Shown one piece after another: positions 48,505 to 56,905 of a stretch of 64,000 nucleotides of DNA; the first letter of the stretch is position 1; each line of letters opens with the position of its first letter. Where the stretch lies: NCBI GenBank assembly GCA_964470515.1, contig CAYYDD010000002.1, forward strand, positions 7,099 to 71,098. The letters run 5' to 3'. A program made the translations under genes and the position numbers. The notes below the pieces were generated by a model that searched no databases, was not told the origin of the DNA, and saw nothing but the letters and a program-made list of their open reading frames with translations. The stretch is from RGIG3009 sp964470515. GTDB taxonomy: Bacteria; Bacillota; Clostridia; Oscillospirales; Acutalibacteraceae.

Positions 48505-49197
48505 GTGGCACTGTTCGTGTTATCCGACACCCATCTGTCGCTGAGCGCGGACAAGTCGATGACTGTGTTCCGCGGCTGGGACGATTACGTGGAGCGTCTG
48601 GAGAAAAACTGGCGGGCACTGGTGCGTCCCGGGGATACGGTGGTCATCGGGGGGGACGTTTGCTGGGCGATGGCACTGGAGGATACGCTGGCCGATTTTA
48701 CGTTTCTAAACGCGTTGCCCGGTCGCAAGCTGCTGCTCAAGGGTAACCACGATTATTGGTGGTGTACCCGTCGTAAGATGGATACGTTTTTGAGCGATAA
48801 CGGGCTGGACACGCTCGCCATCGTGCATAACGATGCGGTGGCAGTGGACGACCGCTTCGCCGTGTGCGGTACGCGCGGCTGGTTTTACGATGAGAGCGAG
48901 CCCGATAACGGCAAAATTTTGCGTCGTGAGGCTGCGCGCTTGCAGACCTCACTGGACGCGGCACTGAAAACGGGGCTGGAGCCCATCGTCTTTTTGCACT
49001 ACCCGCCGCTGTTTGACGGTCGCGAATGTGTGGAGCTTTTGGATGTGCTGCGGGCTTCGCCGGTCAAGCGGTGCTATTACGGGCACGTTCACGGAGCCGG
49101 AATACGGCAGGCGTTTCAGGGCGAATGGCAGGGAATACAGTTCCGGCTTACCTCGTGTGACGCATTAAGCTTCTGTCCGATGCTCATTCCGGATTAA
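48505..49197 (+). CDS. Metallophosphoesterase, GTG start
   Basis: A calcineurin-type phosphoesterase with ligands in SDTHLS (about 6-11), GGDVCWAM (about 49-56), KGNHDYWW (about 76-83), LHYPP and YGHVHG. It is cytoplasmic and 230 aa long. The substrate is unknown. GTG at 48505 follows AACGGGGTGAAC. It follows thrC by 15 nt and may share its transcript. Confidence 0.88.
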   Translation: MALFVLSDTHLSLSADKSMTVFRGWDDYVERLEKNWRALVRPGDTVVIGGDVCWAMALEDTLADFTFLNALPGRKLLLKGNHDYWWCTRRKMDTFLSDNGLDTLAIVHNDAVAVDDRFAVCGTRGWFYDESEPDNGKILRREAARLQTSLDAALKTGLEPIVFLHYPPLFDGRECVELLDVLRASPVKRCYYGHVHGAGIRQAFQGEWQGIQFRLTSCDALSFCPMLIPD

Positions 49198-49252
49198 AAA
49201 CTTAAGAAAACACCGAAAAATTCGGAAAATATAGTGGAAATTTTCTTCAGAA

Positions 49253-49294
49253 TATGATACAATAACTTGTATTTATGATACAATAACTTGTATT
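49253..49294. promoter_or_regulatory. Tandem 21-bp repeat with inverted repeats and -10 boxes before tig
   Basis: The same 21 bases (TATGATACAATAACTTGTATT) occur twice head to tail at 49253-49273 and 49274-49294. Each copy holds an inverted repeat ATACAA-TAAC-TTGTAT and an extended -10 TGATACAAT, so an operator and a promoter element overlap. It is not a CIRCE or CtsR-type site. No good -35 is visible. Confidence 0.6.
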
Positions 49295-49326
49295 CAAGGA
49301 TTTACAAATCGTAGGAGGCAACAATC

Positions 49327-50643
49327 ATGGCATTGAAGCAGGCAAACAAAGTGGAGACCAACCGCGTCGAGTTGGAGATCGAGGTCAGCGCCGAGGCGTT
49401 TGAGGCCGCGGTTTCCGCCGCGTATCGCAAGAACGTCGGCAAGATCAACGTCCCCGGCTTCCGTAAGGGCAAGGCACCCCGCGCGATCGTGGAGAAGAGA
49501 TACGGCACCGGCGTGTTTTACGAGGATGCGATCAACGATCTGTATCCGACTGCGCTGGATGAGGCGATCCGCGAGTCCGGCTACGAGTATGTGGAGGATA
49601 AGATCGATCTGGATGTCGTCTCTGTCGGCCCGGAGGGTCTGTGCTTTAAGGCCGTCATCACCGTCAAGCCCGAGATCGAGCTGACCGAGTACAAGGGCCT
49701 GAAGGGCAAGAAAAAGACCGTTTCCGTGAAGGAAGACGAGGTCAAGGCCGAGCTGGAGAAGTTGCAGGAGCGCAACTCCCGTTTGGTGACGGTGGAGGAT
49801 CGCGCCGCTGCTGACGGCGACACGGTTGTGTTCGATTTCGACGGTTACGTGGACGACGTGGCCTTTGAGGGCGGCAAGGCGGAGAACTATTCGCTGGTGC
49901 TTGGCTCCGGCCAGTTCATCCCCGGCTTTGAGGAGCAGATCGTCGGTAAGAAGCCCGAAGAGGCGTTTGACGTGAACGTTACGTTCCCCGAGGATTATCA
50001 CGCCGCCGAGCTTGCCGGCAAGCCCGCCGTTTTCAAGTGCGTGCTACACGAGGTCAAGGTGAAGGAGCTGCCCGAGCTGAACGACGATTTTGCGAAGGAT
50101 TGCAGTGAATTTGATACGCTGGACGAGTTGAAGGCCGATACCAAGGCGAAGCTGAAGCAACAGAAGGAGCGTGCCGCTGACGAGGCGTTCGAGACCGAGC
50201 TGATGGATCAGCTGTGCGCTGCGGTGCAGGGCGAGATCCCGGAGGCTATGTACGAGAACCGCATCAACGAGAGCGTGCAGGATTTTGGCTACCGTCTGCA
50301 GATGCAGGGCTTGGAGCTGGACACCTACCTGAAGTACACGGGTATGGATATGGCGGCGTTCCGCGCCGGCTTCCGCGAGCAGGCTGAGCGTTCCGTCAAG
50401 GTGCGTCTGGCACTGGAGAAGGTCGCGCAGCTGGAGGGCATCGCTCCCACTGATGAGGAAGTGGAGGCCGAGCTCCAGAAGTACGCCGATCAGTACTCGA
50501 TGGAGCTTGAGAAGATCAAGTCCCTCATTCCCGAAGCCAGTGTGCGCGGCGATCTGGCCGTGCAGAAGGCGATGGAGCTGGTAAAGGCAAATGCCGTGGC
50601 TCCCGCCAAGACTGCCAAGAAGAAGGCTGAAAAGGCGGAATAA
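49327..50643 (+). CDS. tig: Trigger factor
   Basis: This ribosome-associated folding chaperone has an N-terminal ribosome-binding domain with the signature VPGFRKGKAPRAIVEKRYG (about 40-58), a FKBP-type PPIase domain (about 160-245; DTVVFDFDGYVDD, SGQFIPGFEEQI) and a helical C-terminal chaperone domain. Length 438 aa is standard, and the Lys/Ala/Glu-rich tail is typical. It starts after GTAGGAGGCAACAATC and leads the tig-clpP-clpX-lon cluster. Confidence 0.97.
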   Translation: MALKQANKVETNRVELEIEVSAEAFEAAVSAAYRKNVGKINVPGFRKGKAPRAIVEKRYGTGVFYEDAINDLYPTALDEAIRESGYEYVEDKIDLDVVSVGPEGLCFKAVITVKPEIELTEYKGLKGKKKTVSVKEDEVKAELEKLQERNSRLVTVEDRAAADGDTVVFDFDGYVDDVAFEGGKAENYSLVLGSGQFIPGFEEQIVGKKPEEAFDVNVTFPEDYHAAELAGKPAVFKCVLHEVKVKELPELNDDFAKDCSEFDTLDELKADTKAKLKQQKERAADEAFETELMDQLCAAVQGEIPEAMYENRINESVQDFGYRLQMQGLELDTYLKYTGMDMAAFRAGFREQAERSVKVRLALEKVAQLEGIAPTDEEVEAELQKYADQYSMELEKIKSLIPEASVRGDLAVQKAMELVKANAVAPAKTAKKKAEKAE

Positions 50644-50690
50644 GAGCCGCTTTCCCGTCCCATATTAACACAGAAGAAAGGATGAGCGTT

Positions 50691-51275
50691 ATGAGTTTTA
50701 TTCCCTATGTTGTAGAACAGACCAGCCGTGGTGAACGTAGCTACGATATTTTCTCCCGTCTGCTGAATGACCGTATCATTCTGTTGTCGGATCAGGTTAA
50801 CGACACGACGGCCTCGTTGGTCGTGGCTCAGCTTCTGTTCTTGGAGGGGCAGGATCCCGATAAGGATATCCATCTGTATATCAACTCACCCGGCGGCTCC
50901 ATTTCCGCCGGTATGGCGATCTACGATACGATGCAGTTCATCAAGTGTGACGTATCCACTATCTGCGTCGGTCTGGCGGCAAGTATGGGCTCGTTTCTGC
51001 TGGCCGCCGGCACGCCCGGTAAGCGTCTGGCGCTGCCTAATAGTGAAATCATGATCCATCAGCCGCTCGGCGGTGCGCAGGGTCAGGCCAGTGATATCAA
51101 GATCCAGGCCGACCACATCCTGTTTATCCGTAATCGGATGAACACGCTGCTTTCGCAGATGACCGGCCAGCCGATGGAGATCATCGAGCGCGATACCGAC
51201 CGTGACAACTGGATGACGGCGCAGCAGGCCGTGGAATACGGTATTATCGATAAGATCGTGGAGAAGCGTCCCTAA
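50691..51275 (+). CDS. clpP: ATP-dependent Clp protease proteolytic subunit
   Basis: ClpP forms the tetradecameric proteolytic chamber fed by ClpX. The catalytic triad is S98 (LAASMGSFLL), H123 (MIHQPLGGAQGQ) and D172 (RDTDRDNWM). INSPGGSISAGMAIYDTM is present. Length 194 aa is normal. The start at 50691 (MSFIPYVVEQ) follows AGAAAGGATGAGCGTT; the upstream in-frame codon at 50682 overlaps the binding site. Confidence 0.97.
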   Translation: MSFIPYVVEQTSRGERSYDIFSRLLNDRIILLSDQVNDTTASLVVAQLLFLEGQDPDKDIHLYINSPGGSISAGMAIYDTMQFIKCDVSTICVGLAASMGSFLLAAGTPGKRLALPNSEIMIHQPLGGAQGQASDIKIQADHILFIRNRMNTLLSQMTGQPMEIIERDTDRDNWMTAQQAVEYGIIDKIVEKRP

Positions 51276-51313
51276 GCTTACGACCGATAACTAAGACGGA
51301 GAGGATATGACAC

Positions 51314-52615
51314 ATGCCGAAGAACGACGAAAACCGGTCGATCTGCTGTTCCTTTTGCGGAAAAGCGCAGGACGAGGTATACCGCCTGATCGCGGGTCCC
51401 GGCGTTTACATCTGCAACGAATGCATTGAGTTGTGCACCGAGATCCTGGAGGACGGTGCGCATTTCAGTAAGCGTGCGCTGGATTCCGATACCTCGTTTA
51501 CGCTGCCCACGCCGAAGGAGATCAAAAAATCACTGGATGAATACGTTGTCGGGCAGGATGCCGCGAAGGTGGCACTGTCGGTGGCGGTGTATAACCATTA
51601 CAAACGCATTTATATGCAAAAAGAGGGCGATGTGGAGATTGGCAAGAGCAACGTGCTGTTGCTCGGTCCCACCGGTGTGGGTAAGACCGCACTGGCCCAG
51701 ACCTTAGCCAAGACCCTCAATGTCCCGTTCGCCATCGCGGATGCGACCACGCTGACCGAGGCCGGTTATGTGGGCGAGGACGTGGAGAACATCCTGCTTC
51801 GCCTGATCCAAGCGGCAGAGGGCAATATCGAGCGTGCGCAGCGCGGCATCATCTATGTAGATGAGATCGATAAGATCGCCCGCCGCAGCGAGAACCCCTC
51901 GATTACCCGCGACGTCAGCGGCGAGGGCGTGCAGCAGGCACTGCTGAAAATTCTGGAGGGTACGGTGTCTAACGTTCCCCCGAACGGCGGCCGCAAGCAC
52001 CCGCAGCAGGATTTTATTCAGATCGATACCAGCAACATCCTGTTCATTCTGGGAGGTGCGTTCGACGGCATCGAAAAGATCGTGGAGAAGCGTGTTTCGT
52101 CCGGCGCGATAGGCTTCGGCAACGAGGTCAAATCTAAAAAGGATTTTGAGCAGGGCGAGATGTATCGTCAGATCGTGCCGCAAGATCTCATCAAATACGG
52201 TCTGATCCCCGAACTGGTCGGTCGTATGCCGGTCATTACGGCACTGCAACCGCTGGATGTGGACGCGCTGGTGCAAATTCTGAGCAAGCCGCGCAACGCA
52301 CTGCTAAAGCAGTACGTCAGCCTGCTGAAGATGGACGGCGTGGAGCTTGTGTTTGAGCCGGATGCTCTGGCGGCCGTGGCGGAAAAAACGTTGAAACGCA
52401 ACACAGGTGCCCGCGGTCTGCGGTCGGTGATGGAGGAGCTTCTTACCGAGCTGATGTTTGCTCTGCCCACTGACTACACGGTGGAGAAGGTCATCGTGAC
52501 CCGTGCCTGCGTGGAGAATGGCGCTATGCCGGAGCTTATCAAAAACCCCGAGAAAAAGCCGACCCGCATCAAAACGCCGGGTAAGAAATCTGCCCGCCGC
52601 AAGGTGACAGCATAA
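51314..52615 (+). CDS. clpX: ATP-dependent Clp protease ATP-binding subunit ClpX
   Basis: ClpX unfolds substrates for ClpP. It has a C4 zinc domain (CSFCGK, CNECIELC; about 12-42), Walker A GPTGVGKTALAQ (about 117-128), Walker B GIIYVDEIDKIAR, the pore loop GYVGEDVE and the ClpP-binding IGF-like loop AIGFGNEV. Length 433 aa is normal, with a basic C-terminal tail. It follows clpP by 38 nt, cotranscribed. Confidence 0.97.
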   Translation: MPKNDENRSICCSFCGKAQDEVYRLIAGPGVYICNECIELCTEILEDGAHFSKRALDSDTSFTLPTPKEIKKSLDEYVVGQDAAKVALSVAVYNHYKRIYMQKEGDVEIGKSNVLLLGPTGVGKTALAQTLAKTLNVPFAIADATTLTEAGYVGEDVENILLRLIQAAEGNIERAQRGIIYVDEIDKIARRSENPSITRDVSGEGVQQALLKILEGTVSNVPPNGGRKHPQQDFIQIDTSNILFILGGAFDGIEKIVEKRVSSGAIGFGNEVKSKKDFEQGEMYRQIVPQDLIKYGLIPELVGRMPVITALQPLDVDALVQILSKPRNALLKQYVSLLKMDGVELVFEPDALAAVAEKTLKRNTGARGLRSVMEELLTELMFALPTDYTVEKVIVTRACVENGAMPELIKNPEKKPTRIKTPGKKSARRKVTA

Positions 52616-52624
52616 GCTGATCCA

Positions 52625-52664
52625 GTCAGCAATCGGCGCGGTACGCTGTCGATTGCTGACTTTT
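52625..52664 (+). terminator. Hairpin between clpX and lon
   Basis: Perfect 11-bp stem GTCAGCAATCG/CGATTGCTGAC with a 14-nt loop, followed by TTTT. It may act as a partial terminator reducing lon expression. Confidence 0.65.
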
Positions 52665-52690
52665 CGCTACACACAGGAGTGACTGATACT

Positions 52691-55024
52691 ATGAGTTCGT
52701 TACAAAGGCGGGTGTCCCGCATCACCACGCTACCGCTGCTGGCACTGCGCGGTCTGGTGGTGTTCCCGCAAACATCGGTGCATTTCGATGTGGGACGTGA
52801 AAAATCAATAGCCGCATTGCATGAGGCTATGGCCGCCGATCAATGCTTGTTTTTGGTGTCGCAGACTAATGTTGAGGACGAGGAACCGAACGTCGATCAG
52901 CTGTGCGCGACCGGTGTGGTGGTGCGCGTTCGTCAGGTGCTGCGTATGCCGTCGGATACGCTACGCATTATGGTGGAGGCGCAATACCGCGCCCGTATCC
53001 GCACCGTGGTACAGAGCGATCCGGTGTGTATGGTCGAGGTTAAGGAATGCTTGACCCGCGGCTTGACTGATCCGGCAGAGGCGACTGCCTACCGTCGGGA
53101 ATGCCACGCGTATTTTGACCGTTACGCCGCGCTTTCCGGTGAGATCGACGAAGAAACGCGTCGCCGCATTGGTATGTGCCGCGATATTGAGGTATTACCC
53201 GATATCATTACTGATTCTCTGCCTGCGCCTTCCGAGGAAAAGCAGCCGATACTGGATGCGCTGTCGCTGGAAACGCGGTTGCATACGGTGCTTCGGTTGC
53301 TGGCATCGGAGATCGATATTCTGGAGCTGGAACGCGGCATCGAACAGCGGGTGCAGACCGCTATTGATAAAAATCAGCGCGACTATTACCTGCACGAGCA
53401 GATGAAGGTCATCGCGTCCGAGCTGGGCGAGGAGGATGACCCTGTGGGTGAGGCCGAGGAGTTGCGCCGCACCGTCCGGGAGCGTCATCTGCCGGTGGAG
53501 GTCGAGCAGAAGCTACTCAAGGAATGTGACAAGCTGGCCAAAATGCCGTTCGGCTCGCACGAGGCGACGGTGGTGCGGCTGTACTTAGATACCTGTCTCA
53601 GCCTGCCGTGGGGTACCTACTCCGAGGAACAGCTGGATCTGGAGGCGGCAAGCCGTATTCTGGAGCGCGATCATTACGGCTTGAAAAAGGTGAAAGAACG
53701 CATTCTCGATCTGCTCGCGGTGCGCTGTCTTACCGGCGGTACAAAGGGACAGATCATTTGCCTGGTCGGCCCTCCCGGTGTGGGTAAGACCTCAATCGCC
53801 AAGTCCATTGCTGAGGCTCTGGGGCGTGCGTACGTGCGTGTGTCGCTGGGTGGTGTGCGTGACGAAGCGGAGATCCGTGGTCACCGCCGCACCTATATCG
53901 GCTCCAAGGCCGGGCGTATCATTGAGGCGATTATGCAGGCCAAGACCTCCAATCCGCTGATCCTGCTGGACGAGATCGACAAGCTGGCTTCCTCGCCGAA
54001 CGGCGATCCGTCCTCGGCCTTGCTGGAGGTGCTGGATACCGAGCAGAATTTCTCGTTCCGCGATCATTATCTGGAGTTGCCGTACGATCTGTCGCAGGTG
54101 CTGTTCATCACCACCGCCAACAACGCAGAGGATATCCCCGCCCCGTTGTATGACCGTATGGACGTGATCACGCTGTCCAGCTACACGGAGGAGGAGAAAT
54201 TTCATATCGCCCGCGAGCATCTGGTGAAGAAGCAGCTGAAGCAAAACGGCTTGAACGGCCGTCAGCTTCGTGTTACGGATGCCGCGCTCCGTTTACTGAT
54301 CGACGGGTACACCCGCGAGGGTGGCGTGCGTAATCTGGAACGTTCGCTGGGCACACTGTGCCGCAAAAGTGCGCAGAAGATCGTGTCGGGTGAAGCTAAG
54401 AGCATCAACATCCGCCCCGAATCGGTGGAGAGCTATCTCGGTCCGCGCCGCTTTAAGGACGATGAGACCTCCAAGGTGGATGAGATCGGCGTGGTCAACG
54501 GCTTGGCGTGGACGGCTGTCGGCGGCGAGACGATGCCCGTTGAGGTCGCTGTGATGGACGGCACGGGCAAGGTGGAGCTGACCGGCTCGCTCGGTGACGT
54601 GATGAAGGAATCCGCCCGTGCGGCGATCAGCTACGTGCGATCCCGAGCGGATCGCTGGCATATCGACGGCGATTTTTATAAGACCAAGGATATCCATATC
54701 CACGTGCCGGAGGGTGCGGTGCCGAAGGATGGCCCGTCCGCCGGTGTGACGATGGCGACGGCGATGGTGTCGGCGCTGACGGGTATTCCGGTGCGCCACG
54801 ATGTGGCGATGACCGGTGAGATTTCGCTACGCGGCCGGGTGTTGCCCATCGGTGGCTTGAAGGAAAAAACGATGGCGGCGTATCGCCATCATCTGACCAC
54901 GGTGGTCATTCCGCAGGCGAACGAGCCGGATCTGGCCGAGCTGGACGACGTGGTGCGCAGTAAGCTGCGTTTCGTGACGGCGCAGAGTATGGATACCGTG
55001 CTGGAAACGGCACTGAGAATGTGA
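52691..55024 (+). CDS. lon: ATP-dependent protease Lon
   Basis: This homo-hexameric AAA+ serine protease degrades damaged and regulatory proteins. It has an N-terminal LON domain (LPLLALRGLVVFPQTSVHFD, about 14-33), Walker A LVGPPGVGKTSIAKS (about 357-371), Walker B NPLILLDEIDKL and a C-terminal Ser-Lys peptidase with VPKDGPSAGVTMATAM and LKEKTMAA. Length of about 777 aa is standard. The start MSSLQRR at 52691 follows AGGAGTGACTGATACT. Confidence 0.97.
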   Translation: MSSLQRRVSRITTLPLLALRGLVVFPQTSVHFDVGREKSIAALHEAMAADQCLFLVSQTNVEDEEPNVDQLCATGVVVRVRQVLRMPSDTLRIMVEAQYRARIRTVVQSDPVCMVEVKECLTRGLTDPAEATAYRRECHAYFDRYAALSGEIDEETRRRIGMCRDIEVLPDIITDSLPAPSEEKQPILDALSLETRLHTVLRLLASEIDILELERGIEQRVQTAIDKNQRDYYLHEQMKVIASELGEEDDPVGEAEELRRTVRERHLPVEVEQKLLKECDKLAKMPFGSHEATVVRLYLDTCLSLPWGTYSEEQLDLEAASRILERDHYGLKKVKERILDLLAVRCLTGGTKGQIICLVGPPGVGKTSIAKSIAEALGRAYVRVSLGGVRDEAEIRGHRRTYIGSKAGRIIEAIMQAKTSNPLILLDEIDKLASSPNGDPSSALLEVLDTEQNFSFRDHYLELPYDLSQVLFITTANNAEDIPAPLYDRMDVITLSSYTEEEKFHIAREHLVKKQLKQNGLNGRQLRVTDAALRLLIDGYTREGGVRNLERSLGTLCRKSAQKIVSGEAKSINIRPESVESYLGPRRFKDDETSKVDEIGVVNGLAWTAVGGETMPVEVAVMDGTGKVELTGSLGDVMKESARAAISYVRSRADRWHIDGDFYKTKDIHIHVPEGAVPKDGPSAGVTMATAMVSALTGIPVRHDVAMTGEISLRGRVLPIGGLKEKTMAAYRHHLTTVVIPQANEPDLAELDDVVRSKLRFVTAQSMDTVLETALRM

Positions 55025-55043
55025 GAACAGAGGAGGCGGCAGA

Positions 55044-55628
55044 GTGAAGATCGAATCCGCACAATTTGAATTATCGGTAGGACTCGGCAGTCAGCTGCCG
55101 CCGTCCGAACTGCCGGAGGTGGCAGTATCGGGCCGTTCCAACGTGGGGAAATCCTCGCTTATCAACCGACTGCTCAATCGCAGATCGCTGGCGCGCACCA
55201 GTGCCACGCCGGGCAAGACCGTCACAGTCAACTTTTACCGGCTGGATACGATGCGACTGGTCGATCTTCCCGGTTACGGATATGCGAAGCTGTCGCGTTC
55301 CGAAAAGCAGCGGTTTTCCGATGCGATCGGCAAGTATCTGGGTGATGACCGCGACCTGCGCTTGGTGTTGCAACTTATTGATATGCGACATCCGCCCACG
55401 GAGGATGACTGTCAAATGCTGGAGGCTCTGGCCGAAAGCGGGCTACCGTTCCTCGTGGTGCTCACGAAGTCGGATAAGCTTAACCGCACTGAACGCGCAG
55501 CGCAGCTCAAGCTGTTTGAAGAAGCATTTGCCGAGTATGAGGGCTTGCAGGTCCTTCCGTTTTCGTCGCAAAACGGCGAGGGCGTGGAGACACTACGTGA
55601 GATATTGGCTGAGGTTACCGCAGAATGA
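55044..55628 (+). CDS. engB: Ribosome biogenesis GTPase EngB (YsxC)
   Basis: EngB is a small GTPase for 50S assembly. G1 is SGRSNVGKSSLINRLL (about 29-44), G2 TSATPGKT, G3 DLPGYGYAK and G4 VLTKSDKL. Length 194 aa is normal. GTG at 55044 follows AGAGGAGGCGGCAGA. It is downstream of lon, as in Bacillus. It overlaps the start of a short frame that leads into the small peptide gene. Confidence 0.95.
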   Translation: MKIESAQFELSVGLGSQLPPSELPEVAVSGRSNVGKSSLINRLLNRRSLARTSATPGKTVTVNFYRLDTMRLVDLPGYGYAKLSRSEKQRFSDAIGKYLGDDRDLRLVLQLIDMRHPPTEDDCQMLEALAESGLPFLVVLTKSDKLNRTERAAQLKLFEEAFAEYEGLQVLPFSSQNGEGVETLREILAEVTAE

Positions 55629-55639
55629 AAGGACGGATG

Positions 55640-55798
55640 ATGATGGTTATCGAAAAGAAGACCTACGAATCCCCTGATATGGAGTTCTTGACACTGACGA
55701 CACCCGAGGAGTTGGCCTCTCTCAGTGTGGACGATACGTCGGATGAGCCACAGCCCTACGCTACAACGAGCGACAGCAAATGGACACCGTGGATATGA
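55640..55798 (+). CDS. Small acidic peptide with YxxP leader-like start (RiPP-precursor-like), unknown
   Basis: This 52-residue frame follows AAAGGACGG; ATG triplets at 55637, 55640 and 55643 are all possible starts. The peptide begins MMVIEKKTYESPDMEFL, the K-K-x-Y-x-x-P-x-x-E pattern frequent in leader regions of short Clostridia peptides, and ends with a Ser/Thr- and Trp-containing segment (TTSDSKWTPWI). There is no modification enzyme within the window next to it, so a RiPP role is a guess. It lies 11 nt after engB, in the lon-engB transcript. Confidence 0.5.
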   Translation: MMVIEKKTYESPDMEFLTLTTPEELASLSVDDTSDEPQPYATTSDSKWTPWI

Positions 55799-55906
55799 CG
55801 CGTTGATTTTAAATTTTTCCAACTGTGTATTGTTTCCCAAAGCAGGACAAACTATAGCTGACGAATGTATCTCATTCGTCGGATCTCAGCTGAAGGAGGT
55901 ACCGGT
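55799..55906. promoter_or_regulatory. Upstream region of the DUF1540 gene
   Basis: TTGATT (55802), 17 bp and TGTATT form a weak promoter. A hairpin GACGAATG/CATTCGTC (55860-55880) precedes the strong AAGGAGGT binding site. Confidence 0.4.
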
Positions 55907-56080
55907 ATGGAAATCAATACTTGCAAGGAAAACAAGGCGATCCAGTGTTCGGTGCAGCAGTGCCGCTATCATTGCACGGAAGGCAACTACTGCTCGCTGA
56001 ATTCGATCAAGGTGGGTACGCACGAAATGAATCCCACCGATTGTCAGTGCACGGATTGCCAGTCGTTCGAGTGCAAATAA
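55907..56080 (+). CDS. DUF1540 small Cys-rich protein
   Basis: The 57-residue product is one DUF1540 domain with eight cysteines (CKENKAIQC, QQCRYHCTEGNYC, DCQCTDCQSFEC). It is probably a metal-binding or disulfide-rich protein, and DUF1540 proteins are common in spore formers with no proven role. The ATG at 55907 follows GAAGGAGGTACCGGT. A strong terminator follows. Confidence 0.85.
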   Translation: MEINTCKENKAIQCSVQQCRYHCTEGNYCSLNSIKVGTHEMNPTDCQCTDCQSFECK

Positions 56081-56090
56081 GCTGACAAAC

Positions 56091-56128
56091 AAAAACGGAG
56101 AAAGACCACACGGTCTTTCTCCGTTTTT
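56091..56128. terminator. Bidirectional terminator between DUF1540 and dapB
   Basis: Perfect AAAAACGGAGAAAGACC-ACAC-GGTCTTTCTCCGTTTTT; flanking A and T runs allow use by both convergent genes. Confidence 0.92.
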
Positions 56129-56140
56129 CATTACGACGTG

Positions 56141-56893
56141 TTACGACATCAGATCCTTCATCGTATACAGCCGGGCGGGGCGGCCGACGAGGAACTGGGC
56201 GGCGCTGACAGCACCGGCGGCGAAAATTTCCTTGGACATTGCGGAGTGGGACAGGCTGATGCATTCATCGTGCCCGGCAAACAGGATTTCGTGCTCGCCC
56301 ACGATGGTGCCTCCGCGCACCGAGCTGAAGCCGATCTCGTGCGGATCACGCTTTTCGCGGACGGCGTGGCGGTCGTACACCGATTTCGGCGCATAGGGGA
56401 GCCCCTCGGCCACCGCGTCGGCCAGCATCAGTGCCGTGCCGGACGGAGCGTCGATCTTCTGGTTATGGTGCTTTTCGATGATCTCCACATCAAACGATGC
56501 GCCGAGAATGGAAGCCGCTTTCTTGGCAAGCTCGGCGAGCAGACTGACACCCAGCGACATATTGGCACTGGAAAACAGTGCGATGTGCTGTGCCGCGTCA
56601 TTTACCAGAGCACGGTCTTCATCTGACAAGCCCGTGGTGGCGATGACAGCGCCCATCCCATGCTCCTCAGCGTAGCGAAGCACGCCGGGCAGTGCTGAGG
56701 GGTGTGAAAAATCAATGACGACATCCGCCGTGATATCACAGTTTTGTGGGTTGGCGTACACCGGAAACCCGGCGGCGGAATCAGTGTTGCGGTCAAATCC
56801 CGCGACGATCTCGCAATCCATCCGTTCTTTGACGCACGCGGTAACGGCGCGTCCCATCTTGCCGTTGCAGCCGCAAACGATCAGCCTGGTCAT
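56141..56893 (-). CDS. dapB: 4-hydroxy-tetrahydrodipicolinate reductase
   Basis: DapB reduces HTPA with NAD(P)H in lysine and diaminopimelate synthesis. It shows the Rossmann start VCGCNGKMGRAV (about 6-17), VIDFSHPSALPG, ATTGLSDED, SSANMSLGVSLLAEL and the catalytic/substrate block IEKHHNQKIDAPSGTALML. Length 250 aa is normal. It is the last gene of asd-dapA-dapB and starts 12 nt after dapA. Its product also supports dipicolinate for spores. Confidence 0.95.
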   Translation of the reverse strand: MTRLIVCGCNGKMGRAVTACVKERMDCEIVAGFDRNTDSAAGFPVYANPQNCDITADVVIDFSHPSALPGVLRYAEEHGMGAVIATTGLSDEDRALVNDAAQHIALFSSANMSLGVSLLAELAKKAASILGASFDVEIIEKHHNQKIDAPSGTALMLADAVAEGLPYAPKSVYDRHAVREKRDPHEIGFSSVRGGTIVGEHEILFAGHDECISLSHSAMSKEIFAAGAVSAAQFLVGRPARLYTMKDLMS

Positions 56894-56905
56894 ACAAACA
56901 ATCCT

